Under the pieces are notes generated by a model that was not told the DNA's origin, searched no databases, and saw only the letters and a program-made list of their open reading frames with translations. A stretch of DNA of 64,000 nucleotides from Streptomyces chrestomyceticus JCM 4735 (GTDB lineage Bacteria; Actinomycetota; Actinomycetes; Streptomycetales; Streptomycetaceae), in NCBI RefSeq assembly GCF_003865135.1, contig NZ_BHZC01000001.1, positions 7,130,001 through 7,194,000 on the forward strand, given 5' to 3'. Each line of letters opens with the position of its first letter. Within the stretch, counting starts at the first letter, position 1. Positions 55,541 through 64,000 of the stretch are shown in pieces. The position numbers and the translations under genes are program-made.

Positions 55541-56323
55541 TCAGGCCGATGCCGGCGGATACAGCCCGCGCGGCAACTGCGAGGCGGCCGCCTCGTCGAG
55601 GAGCCACAGGGTGCGGCTGCGGCCGTACGCGCCCGCTGCCGGGGCCTGGATCTCCCCGGCGCCGGAGAGCGCCATCGCCGCGGCCTTCGCCTTGTCCTCG
55701 CCCGCCGCGAGCAGCCAGACCTCCCGTGCCGCGCGGATCGCGGGCAGGGTGAGGGAGAGGCGGGTGGGCGGGGGCTTGGGGGCGCCGTGGACGGCGACGA
55801 CCGGGCGTTCCGTCTCCCGTACGGCGGGCAGCTCGGGGAAGAGCGACGCGACGTGGGTGTCCGGACCGACGCCCAGCAGCAGGACGTCGAAGGACGGGAC
55901 GGGACCGTGGTCCTCGGGGCCCGCCGCGGCGCCCAGCTCGACCGCGTACGCCTCCGCCGCGGCGTCCGCGTCGTTGCCGTACGGGCCGTTGGACGGGGCC
56001 ATCACGTGCACCCGGGCCGGGTCCACCGGAACGCTGTCCAGCAGGGCCTCGCGGGCCTGCGTGTAGTTGCGCTCCGGGTCGCCGTCCGGGAGGAACCGCT
56101 CGTCGCCCCACCACAGGTCCAGCCGGCCCCAGTCCACCGCGTCCCGGGCGGGCGCCTCGGCGAGGGCCGCGAGCAGCCCGTTGCCGTTGCGGCCGCCCGT
56201 CAGGACGACGGAGGCGGAGCCGCGGGCGGCCTGGGCGTCCACGATCTTCGTGATCAGCCGGGCCGCCGCGGCCTTGGCCATCAGCTCCTTGTCGCGGTGG
56301 ACGACGACCTGCGGCGCGCTCAC
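55541..56323 (-). CDS. pgl: 6-phosphogluconolactonase
   Basis: 260 residues from a GTG at 56323 that overlaps the opcA stop (GTGA). It has the NagB/6PGL fold: VVLTGGRNGNGLLAAL near residue 40, the WGRLDLWWGDERFLPDGDPERN segment, FDVLLLGVGPDTHVASLFP, and VWLLAAGEDKAKAAAMAL. It hydrolyses 6-phosphogluconolactone to 6-phosphogluconate. It is the last gene of the tkt-tal-zwf-opcA-pgl operon. Length is normal for actinobacteria. Confidence 0.95.
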   Translation of the reverse strand: MSAPQVVVHRDKELMAKAAAARLITKIVDAQAARGSASVVLTGGRNGNGLLAALAEAPARDAVDWGRLDLWWGDERFLPDGDPERNYTQAREALLDSVPVDPARVHVMAPSNGPYGNDADAAAEAYAVELGAAAGPEDHGPVPSFDVLLLGVGPDTHVASLFPELPAVRETERPVVAVHGAPKPPPTRLSLTLPAIRAAREVWLLAAGEDKAKAAAMALSGAGEIQAPAAGAYGRSRTLWLLDEAAASQLPRGLYPPASA

Positions 56324-57432
56324 TCGGAGGCCGCCTTCGAGGCCGCCTTCTTGGAGGCGGGCTTCTTGGCGGGGGCCTTGGCCTTGGGCGCGGAGGCTTC
56401 CGAGGACTCGGACTTGGCGTCCGCTGTCTCCGTCGCTTCCGCCGCGTCGGCCGGTTCGTCGGCGGACTCGGCCGCCTTCGCCGCCAGCGGCGTCTGGGCC
56501 CGCTGCGGCTCACCGAGCCGGTCGACGCCGTACTTCAGCGTCGAGGCGTACGTGTCGTCCGGGTCGAGCCGCCGCAGCTCCTCCGCCAGGAGTTCCGCGG
56601 TCTCGCGCCGCTTGAGCGCGACGTTGCGGTCCGGCTGGCCCTGCATGGCGAGCGTGGCCAGCGAGCCGTCCGCGCGGTCCAGCGCGACCGGGCCGCAGTC
56701 GGTCTCCATCCGGACGGCCGTCAGGCCGGGACCGGCCGAGAGCAGCCGCCGTACGGGGACGCCCAGCCGGTCGGCGAGCCACATGCCGAGGAGTTCGACG
56801 CTGGGGTTGAACTCCTCGCCCTCGACCTCGACCTCGGCCACCTTGCAGGGCAACTGGTCGAGCGCCGCGGCCAGCATCGAGCGCCAGGGCGTGATGCGGG
56901 TCCAGGACAGGTCCGTGTCGCCGGGCGAGTACGCGTCGGCGCGCTCGGCCAGTTCCCGGATCGGGTTCTCGGCGGTGTACATGTCGGTGACGCGCCGCTG
57001 GGCGAGCGCGCCGAGCGGGTCGCGTGCCGCGTCCACCGGGGCGTTGACCGGCCACCACACGACGACCGGCGCGTCCGGCAGGAGCAGCGGCAGGACCACG
57101 GACTGGGCGTGGTTGATGGCCTCGCCGTAGAGCCGCAGCACGACCGTCTCACCCGTACCGGCGTCCGCGCCGACGCGGACCTCGGCGTCCAGGCGGGCCT
57201 TGGCGCGGTCGCGGGGCGACCGGCTGACGCGCTTGATGACGACGAGGGTGCGCGAGGGGTGCTCGCGGGACGCCTCGTTGGCGGCCTTCAGGGCGTCGTA
57301 GGCGTTCTCCTCGTCGGTGACGATGACGAGGGTGAGCACCATGCCGATGGCGGGGGTGCCGATGGTACGACGGCCCTGGACCAGCGCCTTGTTGACCTTG
57401 CTGGCCGTGGTTTCCGTCAGGTCGATCTTCAT
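56320..57432 (-). CDS. opcA: Glucose-6-phosphate dehydrogenase assembly protein OpcA
   Basis: 370 residues from the ATG at 57432, overlapping the zwf stop by 4 nt. The sequence follows actinobacterial and cyanobacterial OpcA: MVLTLVIVTDEENAYDALKA, HPSRTLVVIKR, VVLPLLLPDAPVVVWWPV and TDLSWTRITPWRSMLAAALD. OpcA is an allosteric activator or assembly factor for glucose-6-phosphate dehydrogenase, the product of the preceding gene. The last 55 residues are an Ala/Lys/Glu/Pro-rich low-complexity tail (APAKKPASKKAASKAASE). Confidence 0.95.
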   Translation of the reverse strand: MKIDLTETTASKVNKALVQGRRTIGTPAIGMVLTLVIVTDEENAYDALKAANEASREHPSRTLVVIKRVSRSPRDRAKARLDAEVRVGADAGTGETVVLRLYGEAINHAQSVVLPLLLPDAPVVVWWPVNAPVDAARDPLGALAQRRVTDMYTAENPIRELAERADAYSPGDTDLSWTRITPWRSMLAAALDQLPCKVAEVEVEGEEFNPSVELLGMWLADRLGVPVRRLLSAGPGLTAVRMETDCGPVALDRADGSLATLAMQGQPDRNVALKRRETAELLAEELRRLDPDDTYASTLKYGVDRLGEPQRAQTPLAAKAAESADEPADAAEATETADAKSESSEASAPKAKAPAKKPASKKAASKAASE

Positions 57433-58952
57433 GGCCGACGCCAGCTCCGTCCGTCTCGTGCGAGCATTTCGTCCGCCTCGTCCGGTCCCCAGGTCCCGGC
57501 CGGGTACTGCGCGGGCTTGCCGTGCTGGTCCCAGTACTCCTCGATCGGGTCGAGAATCCGCCAGGACTGCTCGACCTCCTCGACGCGCGGGAAGAGGTTG
57601 GCGTCACCGAGCAGGACGTCCAGGATCAGGCGCTCGTACGCCTCCGGGCTGGACTCGGTGAAGGACTCGCCGTACGCGAAGTCCATCGAGACGTCCCGTA
57701 CCTCCATGGAGGTGCCGGGCACCTTCGACCCGAAGCGCATGGTCACGCCCTCGTCCGGCTGGACGCGGATGACCAGGGCGTTGGCGCCCAGTTCTTCGGT
57801 GGCGGTGTGGTCGAAGGGGGAGTGCGGCGCGCGCTGGAAGACGACCGCGATCTCCGTGACGCGGCGGCCCAGACGCTTTCCGGTGCGCAGGTAGAAGGGG
57901 ACGCCCGCCCAGCGGCGGTTGTCGACCTCCAGCTTGATCGCGGCGTAGGTGTCGGTGCGGGAGTTCGGGTCGATGCCCTCTTCCTCCAGGTAGCCGACGA
58001 CCTTCTCGCCGCCCTGCCAGCCGGCCGCGTACTGGGCGCGCACGGTCTCCTTGCCCAGGTCGGCGGGGAGCCGTACGGCACCGAGCACCTTGGTCTTCTC
58101 GGCGACCAGCGCGTCCGCGTCGAAGGAGGCGGGCTCCTCCATGGCGGTCAGCGCGAGCAACTGGAGGAGGTGGTTCTGGATGACGTCACGGGCGGCGCCG
58201 ATGCCGTCGTAGTAGCCGGCGCGGCCGCCGATGCCGATGTCCTCGGCCATGGTGATCTGGATGTGGTCGACGTACGACCGGTTCCAGAGCGGCTCGAAGA
58301 GGGTGTTGGCGAAGCGCAGCGCCAGGATGTTCTGGACCGTCTCCTTGCCCAGGTAGTGGTCGATCCGGAAGACCGACTCGGGCGGGAAGACCTCGTGGAC
58401 GATGCGGTTCAGTTCCTTGGCGCTGGCCAGGTCGTGCCCGAAGGGCTTCTCGATGACGGCGCGGCGCCAGGAGTCGCCCTGCTGGTCGGCCAGGCCGTGC
58501 TTCTTGAGCTGCTGGACGACGGTGGGGAAGAACTTCGGCGGCACGGACAGGTAGAAGGCGAAGTTGCCGCCGGTGCCCTGGGCCTTGTCGAGTTCCTCGA
58601 TGGTGTCCTTGAGGGTCTCGAAGGCCTCGTCGTCGTCGAAGTTGCCCTGGACGAACCGGCAGCCCTGGACGAGCTGCTGCCAGACCTCTTCGCGGAACGG
58701 CGTACGGGAGTGCTGTTTGACGGCCTCGTACACCTCCTGCGCGAAGTCCTGGTGCTCCCACTCGCGGCGGGCGAAGCCGATGAGGGAGAAGCCCGGCGGC
58801 AGCAGCCCGCGGTTCGCCAGGTCGTAGACGGCAGGCATCAGCTTTTTACGGGACAAATCGCCCGTGACGCCGAAGATGACCAGGCCCGACGGCCCCGCGA
58901 TACGCGGGAGCCGTCGGTCCGCGGCGTCACGCAGCGGATTGCTGCTGGACAA
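57429..58952 (-). CDS. zwf: Glucose-6-phosphate 1-dehydrogenase
   Basis: 507 residues from a TTG at 58952 with a GGAGGG site 10 nt upstream. The NADP Rossmann motif is GVTGDLSRKKL, the substrate and catalytic site is RIDHYLGKETVQN, and the C-terminal half has the usual EEYWDQHGKPAQYPAGTWGP end. It oxidises glucose-6-phosphate and generates NADPH. It is coupled to opcA by a 4-nt overlap and follows tal by 6 nt. The rare TTG start may lower its translation. Confidence 0.98.
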   Translation of the reverse strand: MSSSNPLRDAADRRLPRIAGPSGLVIFGVTGDLSRKKLMPAVYDLANRGLLPPGFSLIGFARREWEHQDFAQEVYEAVKQHSRTPFREEVWQQLVQGCRFVQGNFDDDEAFETLKDTIEELDKAQGTGGNFAFYLSVPPKFFPTVVQQLKKHGLADQQGDSWRRAVIEKPFGHDLASAKELNRIVHEVFPPESVFRIDHYLGKETVQNILALRFANTLFEPLWNRSYVDHIQITMAEDIGIGGRAGYYDGIGAARDVIQNHLLQLLALTAMEEPASFDADALVAEKTKVLGAVRLPADLGKETVRAQYAAGWQGGEKVVGYLEEEGIDPNSRTDTYAAIKLEVDNRRWAGVPFYLRTGKRLGRRVTEIAVVFQRAPHSPFDHTATEELGANALVIRVQPDEGVTMRFGSKVPGTSMEVRDVSMDFAYGESFTESSPEAYERLILDVLLGDANLFPRVEEVEQSWRILDPIEEYWDQHGKPAQYPAGTWGPDEADEMLARDGRSWRRP

Positions 58953-58958
58953 GGTGGG

Positions 58959-60077
58959 TCAGCCCTCCGAAGGAGCGAGGCGCTTGAGCTCCGCCTCAGT
59001 GGACTTGAGCAGGTCGTTCCAGGACGCCTCGAACTTCTCGACGCCCTCGTCCTCCAGCACCTGCACGACGTCGTCGTACGAGATGCCGATCTTCGCCAGC
59101 GCGTCGAGGTCGGCCTGCGCCTGCTCGTAGCTGCCGCGCACCTTGTCACCGGAGATCTCGCCGTGGTCGGCGGTGGCCTCCAGGGTGGCCTCGGGCATGG
59201 TGTTGACCGTGTTCGGCGCCACCAGCTCCTCGACGTACATGGTGTCCTTGAGCGACGGGTCCTTGACGCCGGTCGAGGCCCACAGCGGACGCTGCTTGTT
59301 GGCGTGCGCCTTGTCCAGCGCGTTCCAGCGGTCCGAGGAGAAGACCTCCTCGTACGCCTGGTAGGCCAGCCGGGCGTTGGCGACGGCGGCCTTGCCCTTG
59401 AGGGCCTTGGCCTCGTCGGTGCCGATCGCGTCCAGGCGCTTGTCGGTCTCGGTGTCCACGCGGGACACGAAGAAGGACGCCACCGAGTGGATCTTGGACA
59501 GGTCCAGGCCGGCGGCCTTGGCCTTCTCCAGACCCTCCAGGTACGCGTCCATCACCTCGCGGTAGCGCTCCAGCGAGAAGATCAGCGTGACGTTGACGCT
59601 GATGCCCCGGGCGATCGTCTCGGTGATCGCCGGGAGACCCGCCTTGGTGGCCGGGATCTTGATCAGCGCGTTGGGGCGGTCCACCAGCCAGGCCAGTTGC
59701 TTGGCCTCGGCGACGGTGGCGCGGGTGTTGTGCGCCAGGCGCGGGTCGACCTCGATGGAGACCCGGCCGTCCTGGCCGTCGGTGGCGTCGAAGACCGGGC
59801 GCAGGATGTCGGCCGCGTCCCGGACGTCCGCCGTGGTGATCATCCGGATGGCTTCCTCGACGGTCACCTTGCGGGCCGCGAGGTCGGTAAGCTGGGTGTC
59901 GTACCCGTCGCCCTGCGAGATGGCCTTCTGGAAGATCGACGGGTTGGTGGTGACACCGACGACATGCTGCTGGTCGATGAGCTCGGCCAGGTTGCCGGAC
60001 GTGATCCGCTTGCGGGACAGGTCGTCCAGCCAGATCGCGACGCCTTCGTCGGAGAGGCGCTTGAGTGCGTCTGTCAT
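58959..60077 (-). CDS. tal: Transaldolase
   Basis: 372 residues from the ATG at 60077, with AGGAGA 8 nt upstream. The start [18 protein letters not shown] and [13 protein letters not shown] are typical of the actinobacterial transaldolase type. The Schiff-base lysine is in [28 protein letters not shown] follows. It transfers dihydroxyacetone units between sedoheptulose-7-phosphate and glyceraldehyde-3-phosphate. It lies 35 nt after tkt. Confidence 0.97.
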   Translation of the reverse strand: MTDALKRLSDEGVAIWLDDLSRKRITSGNLAELIDQQHVVGVTTNPSIFQKAISQGDGYDTQLTDLAARKVTVEEAIRMITTADVRDAADILRPVFDATDGQDGRVSIEVDPRLAHNTRATVAEAKQLAWLVDRPNALIKIPATKAGLPAITETIARGISVNVTLIFSLERYREVMDAYLEGLEKAKAAGLDLSKIHSVASFFVSRVDTETDKRLDAIGTDEAKALKGKAAVANARLAYQAYEEVFSSDRWNALDKAHANKQRPLWASTGVKDPSLKDTMYVEELVAPNTVNTMPEATLEATADHGEISGDKVRGSYEQAQADLDALAKIGISYDDVVQVLEDEGVEKFEASWNDLLKSTEAELKRLAPSEG

Positions 60078-60112
60078 GGGGTTTGCATCTCCTACTTGAT
60101 CGTGTACGGGCG

Positions 60113-62191
60113 TCAGCGCTGGGCCGCTGCGAGGGATTCCCTGGCCGCCGTGGCGACCGCGTCGGCGGTGAAGCCGAACTCGTGGAACAGGACCTTGGCG
60201 TCCGCCGAGGCACCGAAGTGCTCCAGCGAGACGATGCGGCCCTGGGTGCCCACGTAGCGGTGCCAGGTCAGACCGATGCCGGCCTCGACCGCGACCCGGG
60301 CCTTGACCGTCGGCAGCAGCACGCTGTCGCGGTACCCCTGGTCCTGCTCCTCGAACCACTCGACCGACGGCATCGAGACGACACGCGTCGGAATGCCCTC
60401 GGCCTGCAGCGCCTCGCGCGCCTCGACGGCGAGCTGCACCTCGGAGCCGGTGCCGATCAGGATGACCTGCGGCTCGCCGCCCTCGGCCTCGAACAGCACG
60501 TAGCCGCCCTTGGCCGCGGCCGGGTTCGCCTCGTACGTCGGTACGCCCTGGCGGGTGAGCGCGAGGCCGTGCGGTGCCGGCTTGCTCTGGTGGCGGCGCA
60601 GGATCTCGGCCCAGGCGGTGGCGGTCTCGTTGGCGTCGGCCGGGCGGACGATGTTCAGGCCCGGGATGGCGCGCAGCGCGGACAGGTGCTCGACCGGCTG
60701 GTGGGTCGGGCCGTCCTCGCCGAGACCGATGGAGTCGTGCGTCCACACGTAGGTCACCGGAAGCTGCATGAGCGCGGCGAGCCGGACGGCGGGGCGCATG
60801 TAGTCGGAGAACACCAGGAAGGTGCCGCCGTAGATGCGGGTGTTGCCGTGCAGCGCGATGCCGTTCATGGTCGAGCCCATGGCGTGCTCGCGGATGCCGT
60901 AGTGGACCGTGCGGCCGTACGGGCTGGCCTCGGGCAGCGGGTTGCCCTCGGGCAGGAACGACGAGTTCTTGTCGATCGTGGTGTTGTTCGAGCCGGCGAG
61001 GTCGGCGGAGCCGCCCCACAGCTCGGGCACGACCGCGCCCAGCGCCTGGAGGACCTTGCCGGAGGCGGCGCGGGTGGCGACGCCCTTGCCGGTCTCGAAG
61101 GCGGGCAGCGCCTTCTCCCAGCCGTCCGGCAGCTCGCCCGCCTGGATGCGGTCGAACATGGCGGCGCGCTCCGGGTTGGCCTCGCGCCAGGCGGCGAGCT
61201 GCTTGTCCCACTCGGCGTGCGCCTCGCTGCCGCGCTTCCAGGCGGCGCGGGTGTGCTCGATGACCTCGTCGGAGACCTCGAAGGACTGCTCCGGGTCGAA
61301 GCCCAGCACCTTCTTGGTGGCCGCGACCTCTTCGGCACCCAGCGCGGAGCCGTGCGCGGCCTCGGTGTTCTGGGCGTTCGGGGCGGGCCAGGCGATGATC
61401 GAGCGGGCCGCGATGAAGGAGGGACGCTCGGTCTCCTCCTGGGCCGCCTTCAGCGCCTTGGCCAGGCCGACCGGGTCGAGGTCGCCGCTGGGGAGCTGCT
61501 CGACGCGCTGGACGTGCCAGCCGTAGGACTCGTAGCGCTTGAGGGTGTCCTCGGAGATCGCGGTCTCGGTGTCGCCCTCGATGGAGATGTGGTTGTCGTC
61601 CCACAGCAGGACGAGGTTGCCGAGCTTCTGGTGGCCCGCGAGCGAGGAGGCCTCGGCCGAGACGCCCTCCTGGAGGCAGCCGTCACCGGCGATGACCCAG
61701 ACGGTGTGGTCGAACGGCGAGGTGCCGGGGGCGGCCTCGGGGTCGAACAGGCCGCGCTCGTAGCGGGCGGCCATGGCCATGCCCACGGCGTTGGCGACAC
61801 CCTGGCCGAGCGGGCCGGTGGTGGTCTCCACGCCGACCGTGTGGCCGTACTCCGGGTGGCCGGGGGTCTTGGAGCCCCAGGTGCGGAAGGACTTCAGGTC
61901 GTCCAGCTCCAGGCCGTAGCCGGCCAGGTAGAGCTGGATGTAGAGGGTCAGGCTGGAGTGGCCCGCGGAGAGGACGAACCGGTCGCGGCCGGTCCACTTC
62001 GCGTCCGCCGGGTCGTGCCGCATCAGCTTCTGGAAGAGAACGTAAGCGGCCGGCGCGAGGCTCATGGCGGTACCCGGATGGCCGTTACCGACCTTCTGCA
62101 CGGAATCCATGGCCAGGACGCGGACGGTATCGACGGCCCGCTGGTCCAGGTCGGTCCACTCGAAATCTGTGGTGGTCGGCTTGGTGCTCAC
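60113..62191 (-). CDS. tkt: Transketolase
   Basis: 692 residues from a GTG at 62191; a GGAGAGGAG site lies about 12 nt upstream. Thiamine diphosphate motif: [20 protein letters not shown] leading to [28 protein letters not shown] contains the conserved substrate histidine. The pyrimidine-domain part has [19 protein letters not shown] and [18 protein letters not shown]. It moves two-carbon units between pentose and triose phosphates. It heads the five-gene pentose-phosphate operon. Confidence 0.98.
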   Translation of the reverse strand: MSTKPTTTDFEWTDLDQRAVDTVRVLAMDSVQKVGNGHPGTAMSLAPAAYVLFQKLMRHDPADAKWTGRDRFVLSAGHSSLTLYIQLYLAGYGLELDDLKSFRTWGSKTPGHPEYGHTVGVETTTGPLGQGVANAVGMAMAARYERGLFDPEAAPGTSPFDHTVWVIAGDGCLQEGVSAEASSLAGHQKLGNLVLLWDDNHISIEGDTETAISEDTLKRYESYGWHVQRVEQLPSGDLDPVGLAKALKAAQEETERPSFIAARSIIAWPAPNAQNTEAAHGSALGAEEVAATKKVLGFDPEQSFEVSDEVIEHTRAAWKRGSEAHAEWDKQLAAWREANPERAAMFDRIQAGELPDGWEKALPAFETGKGVATRAASGKVLQALGAVVPELWGGSADLAGSNNTTIDKNSSFLPEGNPLPEASPYGRTVHYGIREHAMGSTMNGIALHGNTRIYGGTFLVFSDYMRPAVRLAALMQLPVTYVWTHDSIGLGEDGPTHQPVEHLSALRAIPGLNIVRPADANETATAWAEILRRHQSKPAPHGLALTRQGVPTYEANPAAAKGGYVLFEAEGGEPQVILIGTGSEVQLAVEAREALQAEGIPTRVVSMPSVEWFEEQDQGYRDSVLLPTVKARVAVEAGIGLTWHRYVGTQGRIVSLEHFGASADAKVLFHEFGFTADAVATAARESLAAAQR

Positions 62192-62711
62192 CCTGAGTCA
62201 GGGCTCCTCTCCACATGTCGAATGCCGGGGACGGTTTGTCCGCCGGGCGTTGTCGAGCCTACCCCTGCAGCTACGGCCGTCTTTTCGACGGAGCGTCGGC
62301 AGCTCACCCCGGGAAAACTCGACGCCTTAGGCAACCAATTGAGGACTCCGGGCATTCCCGCCCCGGACGAGACGGCCACCACTCCAGACTGCCGGGCGGT
62401 GCCCGCCTTCGCCTCCTGAACGGCGTGAACGGCGGGCGGGGCATCCGCGGAGGCGCGCCCGTGCGAAGCGGCGGCGGGGCCCGGGCGGGCGCGCGGAACC
62501 GGGGCACCGCACACGCCGGAACCCGCCGGGGGCAGGGCCCCGGTGGCCCCGGTACCCCCTCAACACGACCCCACCCCCGCGAAGGCCGTCGTATGGCCAA
62601 CGTCTAAAGTGGCGTGGTACGCGCAAGCTTCAACCGGGTCTTCACGGCCGGGAACGCTTGCTGGCCTTATCTTCGCGGCGCAAGCCGCTGATGTTACTTC
62701 CAGGGGTGTGC
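62192..62711. other. Intergenic region between divergent tkt and ctaB
   Basis: 520 nt with no supported gene. On the minus strand TAGGCT (plus 62256-62261) could be the tkt -10, without a clear -35. A GC-rich low-complexity stretch fills 62410-62580. AGGGG at 62702-62706 is the ctaB ribosome site. Confidence 0.5.
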
Positions 62712-63662
62712 GTGACGGCCGTCGAATCCCGTCCTGCGGGGGTGCTCACTACGAGCCCGCAGGGTTCAGGTCACCGTCCGTTCGGGGCCCGCGTCAAGGC
62801 GTTCGTGGCACTGACCAAGCCGCGCGTCATCGAGCTGCTGCTCATGACGACGGTGCCGGTGATGTTCCTGGCGGCCGGCGGGGTGCCCGACCTCTGGCTG
62901 GTGCTGGCCACCTGCGTGGGCGGCTATCTCTCCGCCGGCGGCGCGGCCGCGTACAACATGTACATCGACCGCGACATCGACGCCCTGATGGACCGCACCT
63001 CGCAGCGGCCCCTGGTCACCGGAATGGTCTCCCCCCGCGAGTGCCTGGTCTTCGCGACCGCACTGGCCGTCGGCTCGACCGCCTGGTTCTGGTTCCTGGT
63101 CAACCCGCTGTCGGCGATGCTGTCGCTCGGGGCCCTGCTCTTCTACGTCGTCGTCTACACGATGATCCTCAAGCGGCGTACCGCGCAGAACATCGTCTGG
63201 GGCGGCATCGCGGGCTGCATGCCGGTCTTCATCGGCTGGTCCGCGGTGACCAACACCGTCTCCTGGGCCTCGGCCGTCCTCTTCCTCGTCATCTTCTTCT
63301 GGACGCCGCCGCACTACTGGCCGCTGTCCATGAAGGCCAAGGACGACTACGAGCGGGTCGGCGTGCCGATGCTGCCGGTCATCGCGGGCAACAAGGCCGT
63401 GGCGCGGCAGATCGTGGCATATAGCTGGGTGATGGTCCTGGTGTCGCTGCTGCTCCAGCCGCTCGGCTACACCGGCTGGTTCTACACGGTGGTGGCGGTG
63501 CTCTGCGGCGCCTTCTGGCTGAAGGAGGCGCACGCCCTCCAGGCCCGCGCCAAGGCCGGGATCACCGGGCCCAAGCTGAAGGAGATGCGGCTGTTCCACT
63601 GGTCGATCACCTATGTGTCGCTGCTGTTCGTCGCCATCGCCGTGGACCCGTTCCTGCGGTAA
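62712..63662 (+). CDS. ctaB: Protoheme IX farnesyltransferase (heme O synthase)
   Basis: 316 residues from the GTG at 62712; a GTG at 62706 is also possible. It is a UbiA-type membrane prenyltransferase with about nine helices. The Asp-rich motif is [15 protein letters not shown], where the aspartates bind Mg-farnesyl diphosphate; SQRPLVTG follows. The second conserved loop is [23 protein letters not shown]. It farnesylates heme B to heme O for cytochrome oxidase. In Streptomyces ctaB sits beside tkt, as here. Confidence 0.97.
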   Translation: MTAVESRPAGVLTTSPQGSGHRPFGARVKAFVALTKPRVIELLLMTTVPVMFLAAGGVPDLWLVLATCVGGYLSAGGAAAYNMYIDRDIDALMDRTSQRPLVTGMVSPRECLVFATALAVGSTAWFWFLVNPLSAMLSLGALLFYVVVYTMILKRRTAQNIVWGGIAGCMPVFIGWSAVTNTVSWASAVLFLVIFFWTPPHYWPLSMKAKDDYERVGVPMLPVIAGNKAVARQIVAYSWVMVLVSLLLQPLGYTGWFYTVVAVLCGAFWLKEAHALQARAKAGITGPKLKEMRLFHWSITYVSLLFVAIAVDPFLR

Positions 63663-63690
63663 GGGCAGCTTCCGCCGAGAGTTCTCCGCC

Positions 63691-63723
63691 GGGCCCGTCA
63701 CGATCCGTTCGTGGCGGGCCCGC
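63691..63723 (+). terminator. Terminator after ctaB
   Basis: Stem CGGGCCCG-T-CACG / CGTG-G-CGGGCCCG (12 pairs plus one T-G) with a 7-nt loop, 28 nt past the stop. Confidence 0.8.
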
Positions 63724-63808
63724 GGCGTGTGCGCGGTGCCCCGGACGGCTCTTCCGTCGCCCCGGACGGCCCTTCCGTCGCCGATTACCGGCGGGTAGCA
63801 TCCTGTCC

Positions 63809-64000
63809 ATGGCAGACACACAGCAGGCGGACGCGGTGGACGAGCAGGCCGGCGGGCAGCCCGCGCCGGGCCGGACGGACAAGCGGGCCGAGCGGCGGAC
63901 CGCCCGGCTGGCCAAGGAGATCGCGGCCTTCGCCGCCTCCCACGGCGGCAGCGCCGACGGCCAGCTCGCCCACATCGCCCGCGGCAGCGTCCGGATCGCG
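63809..64000 (+). CDS. Conserved hypothetical protein, 5' part (continues beyond window)
   Basis: Starts at the ATG 63809 and is open to the right edge (64 codons seen). Hydrophilic N-terminus (MADTQQADAVDEQ), a basic segment RTDKRAERRTARLAKEIAA, then AFAASHGGSADGQLAHIARG. I recall a small conserved Streptomyces gene at this position after ctaB, but no domain can be assigned. It is the same strand as ctaB, behind a terminator. Confidence 0.6.
   Translation, partial: MADTQQADAVDEQAGGQPAPGRTDKRAERRTARLAKEIAAFAASHGGSADGQLAHIARGSVRIA

Noticed and set aside
54868..55752. Near-identical short ORFs starting MLPASRPQ, repeated with the 270-bp period
   Set aside because: They exist only because the repeat is open in that frame; no ribosome site, domain or codon bias.

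Overview
The window is chromosomal DNA of a Streptomyces (or very close relative). It is extremely GC-rich and its genes have G/C third codon positions, GTG starts and ATGA/GTGA overlaps. It carries whiA, a TerC/TerD block, mycothiol-type enzymes and a few rare TTA codons. Its gene content matches the conserved core region of the genus that holds uvrB, uvrA, uvrC, rapZ-yvcK-whiA, gap-pgk-tpiA-secG, pgi, the tkt-tal-zwf-opcA-pgl operon and ctaB.

Layout. 1-2.8 kb: end of a SWIM-type helicase-associated gene and a coupled helicase-C-terminal-domain gene. 3.0-6.0 kb: a two-gene module of a 152-residue putative effector and an NB-ARC/TPR (NLR-like) protein; both carry a matching RHIM/PP-like amyloid signalling motif, and the NLR has a TTA codon. 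6.0-11.8 kb: a GT-B-like protein with a frameshift-prone heptamer repeat, a degenerate uridine-kinase-like protein, DUF1349, DUF1697, Ogt and a secreted glycerophosphodiesterase. 12.1-19.6 kb: uvrB, an octamer minisatellite, a TerD gene, a TerD fusion, a TerC exporter under an apparent yybP-ykoY manganese riboswitch, and a secreted lamin-tail protein. 19.7-23.9 kb: MBL hydrolase, mycothiol-type enzyme and a divergent FAD-monooxygenase/TetR pair. 24.6-27.6 kb: uvrA. 27.9-32.6 kb: LacI, PfkB kinase, zinc dehydrogenase and sugar porter, a likely polyol/ketose catabolic cluster. 32.6-38.4 kb: Rieske lipoprotein, HExxH 'toxin'-type protein, MAB_1171c-type membrane protein, MTH1187, XRE regulator, secreted papain-like protease and an anchored partner.

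38.7-43.8 kb is the tightly overlapping uvrC-rapZ-yvcK-whiA operon (repair, cell-wall/carbon control, sporulation). 44.4-48.4 kb holds a GNAT gene and a secreted M14 carboxypeptidase, each with a TTA codon near its 5' end. 48.5-54.6 kb is glycolysis (gap, pgk, tpiA, pgi) with secG and an RbpA-family gene. 55.5-62.2 kb is the pentose-phosphate operon on the minus strand, and ctaB follows on the plus strand. A 270-bp non-coding repeat family lies as inverted clusters at 43.9-44.3 and 54.7-55.4 kb, bracketing the GNAT-to-pgi block.

How it fits together: sugar phosphates from the polyol cluster would feed gap/pgk/tpiA/pgi and the pentose-phosphate operon. The three uvr genes supply the complete UvrABC excision nuclease. 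WhiA, YvcK and the TTA (bldA-dependent) genes link the region to development. The most distinctive systems are the putative amyloid-signalling NLR pair, the Mn riboswitch with its built-in ribosome-site sequestering helix, and the inverted repeat clusters.
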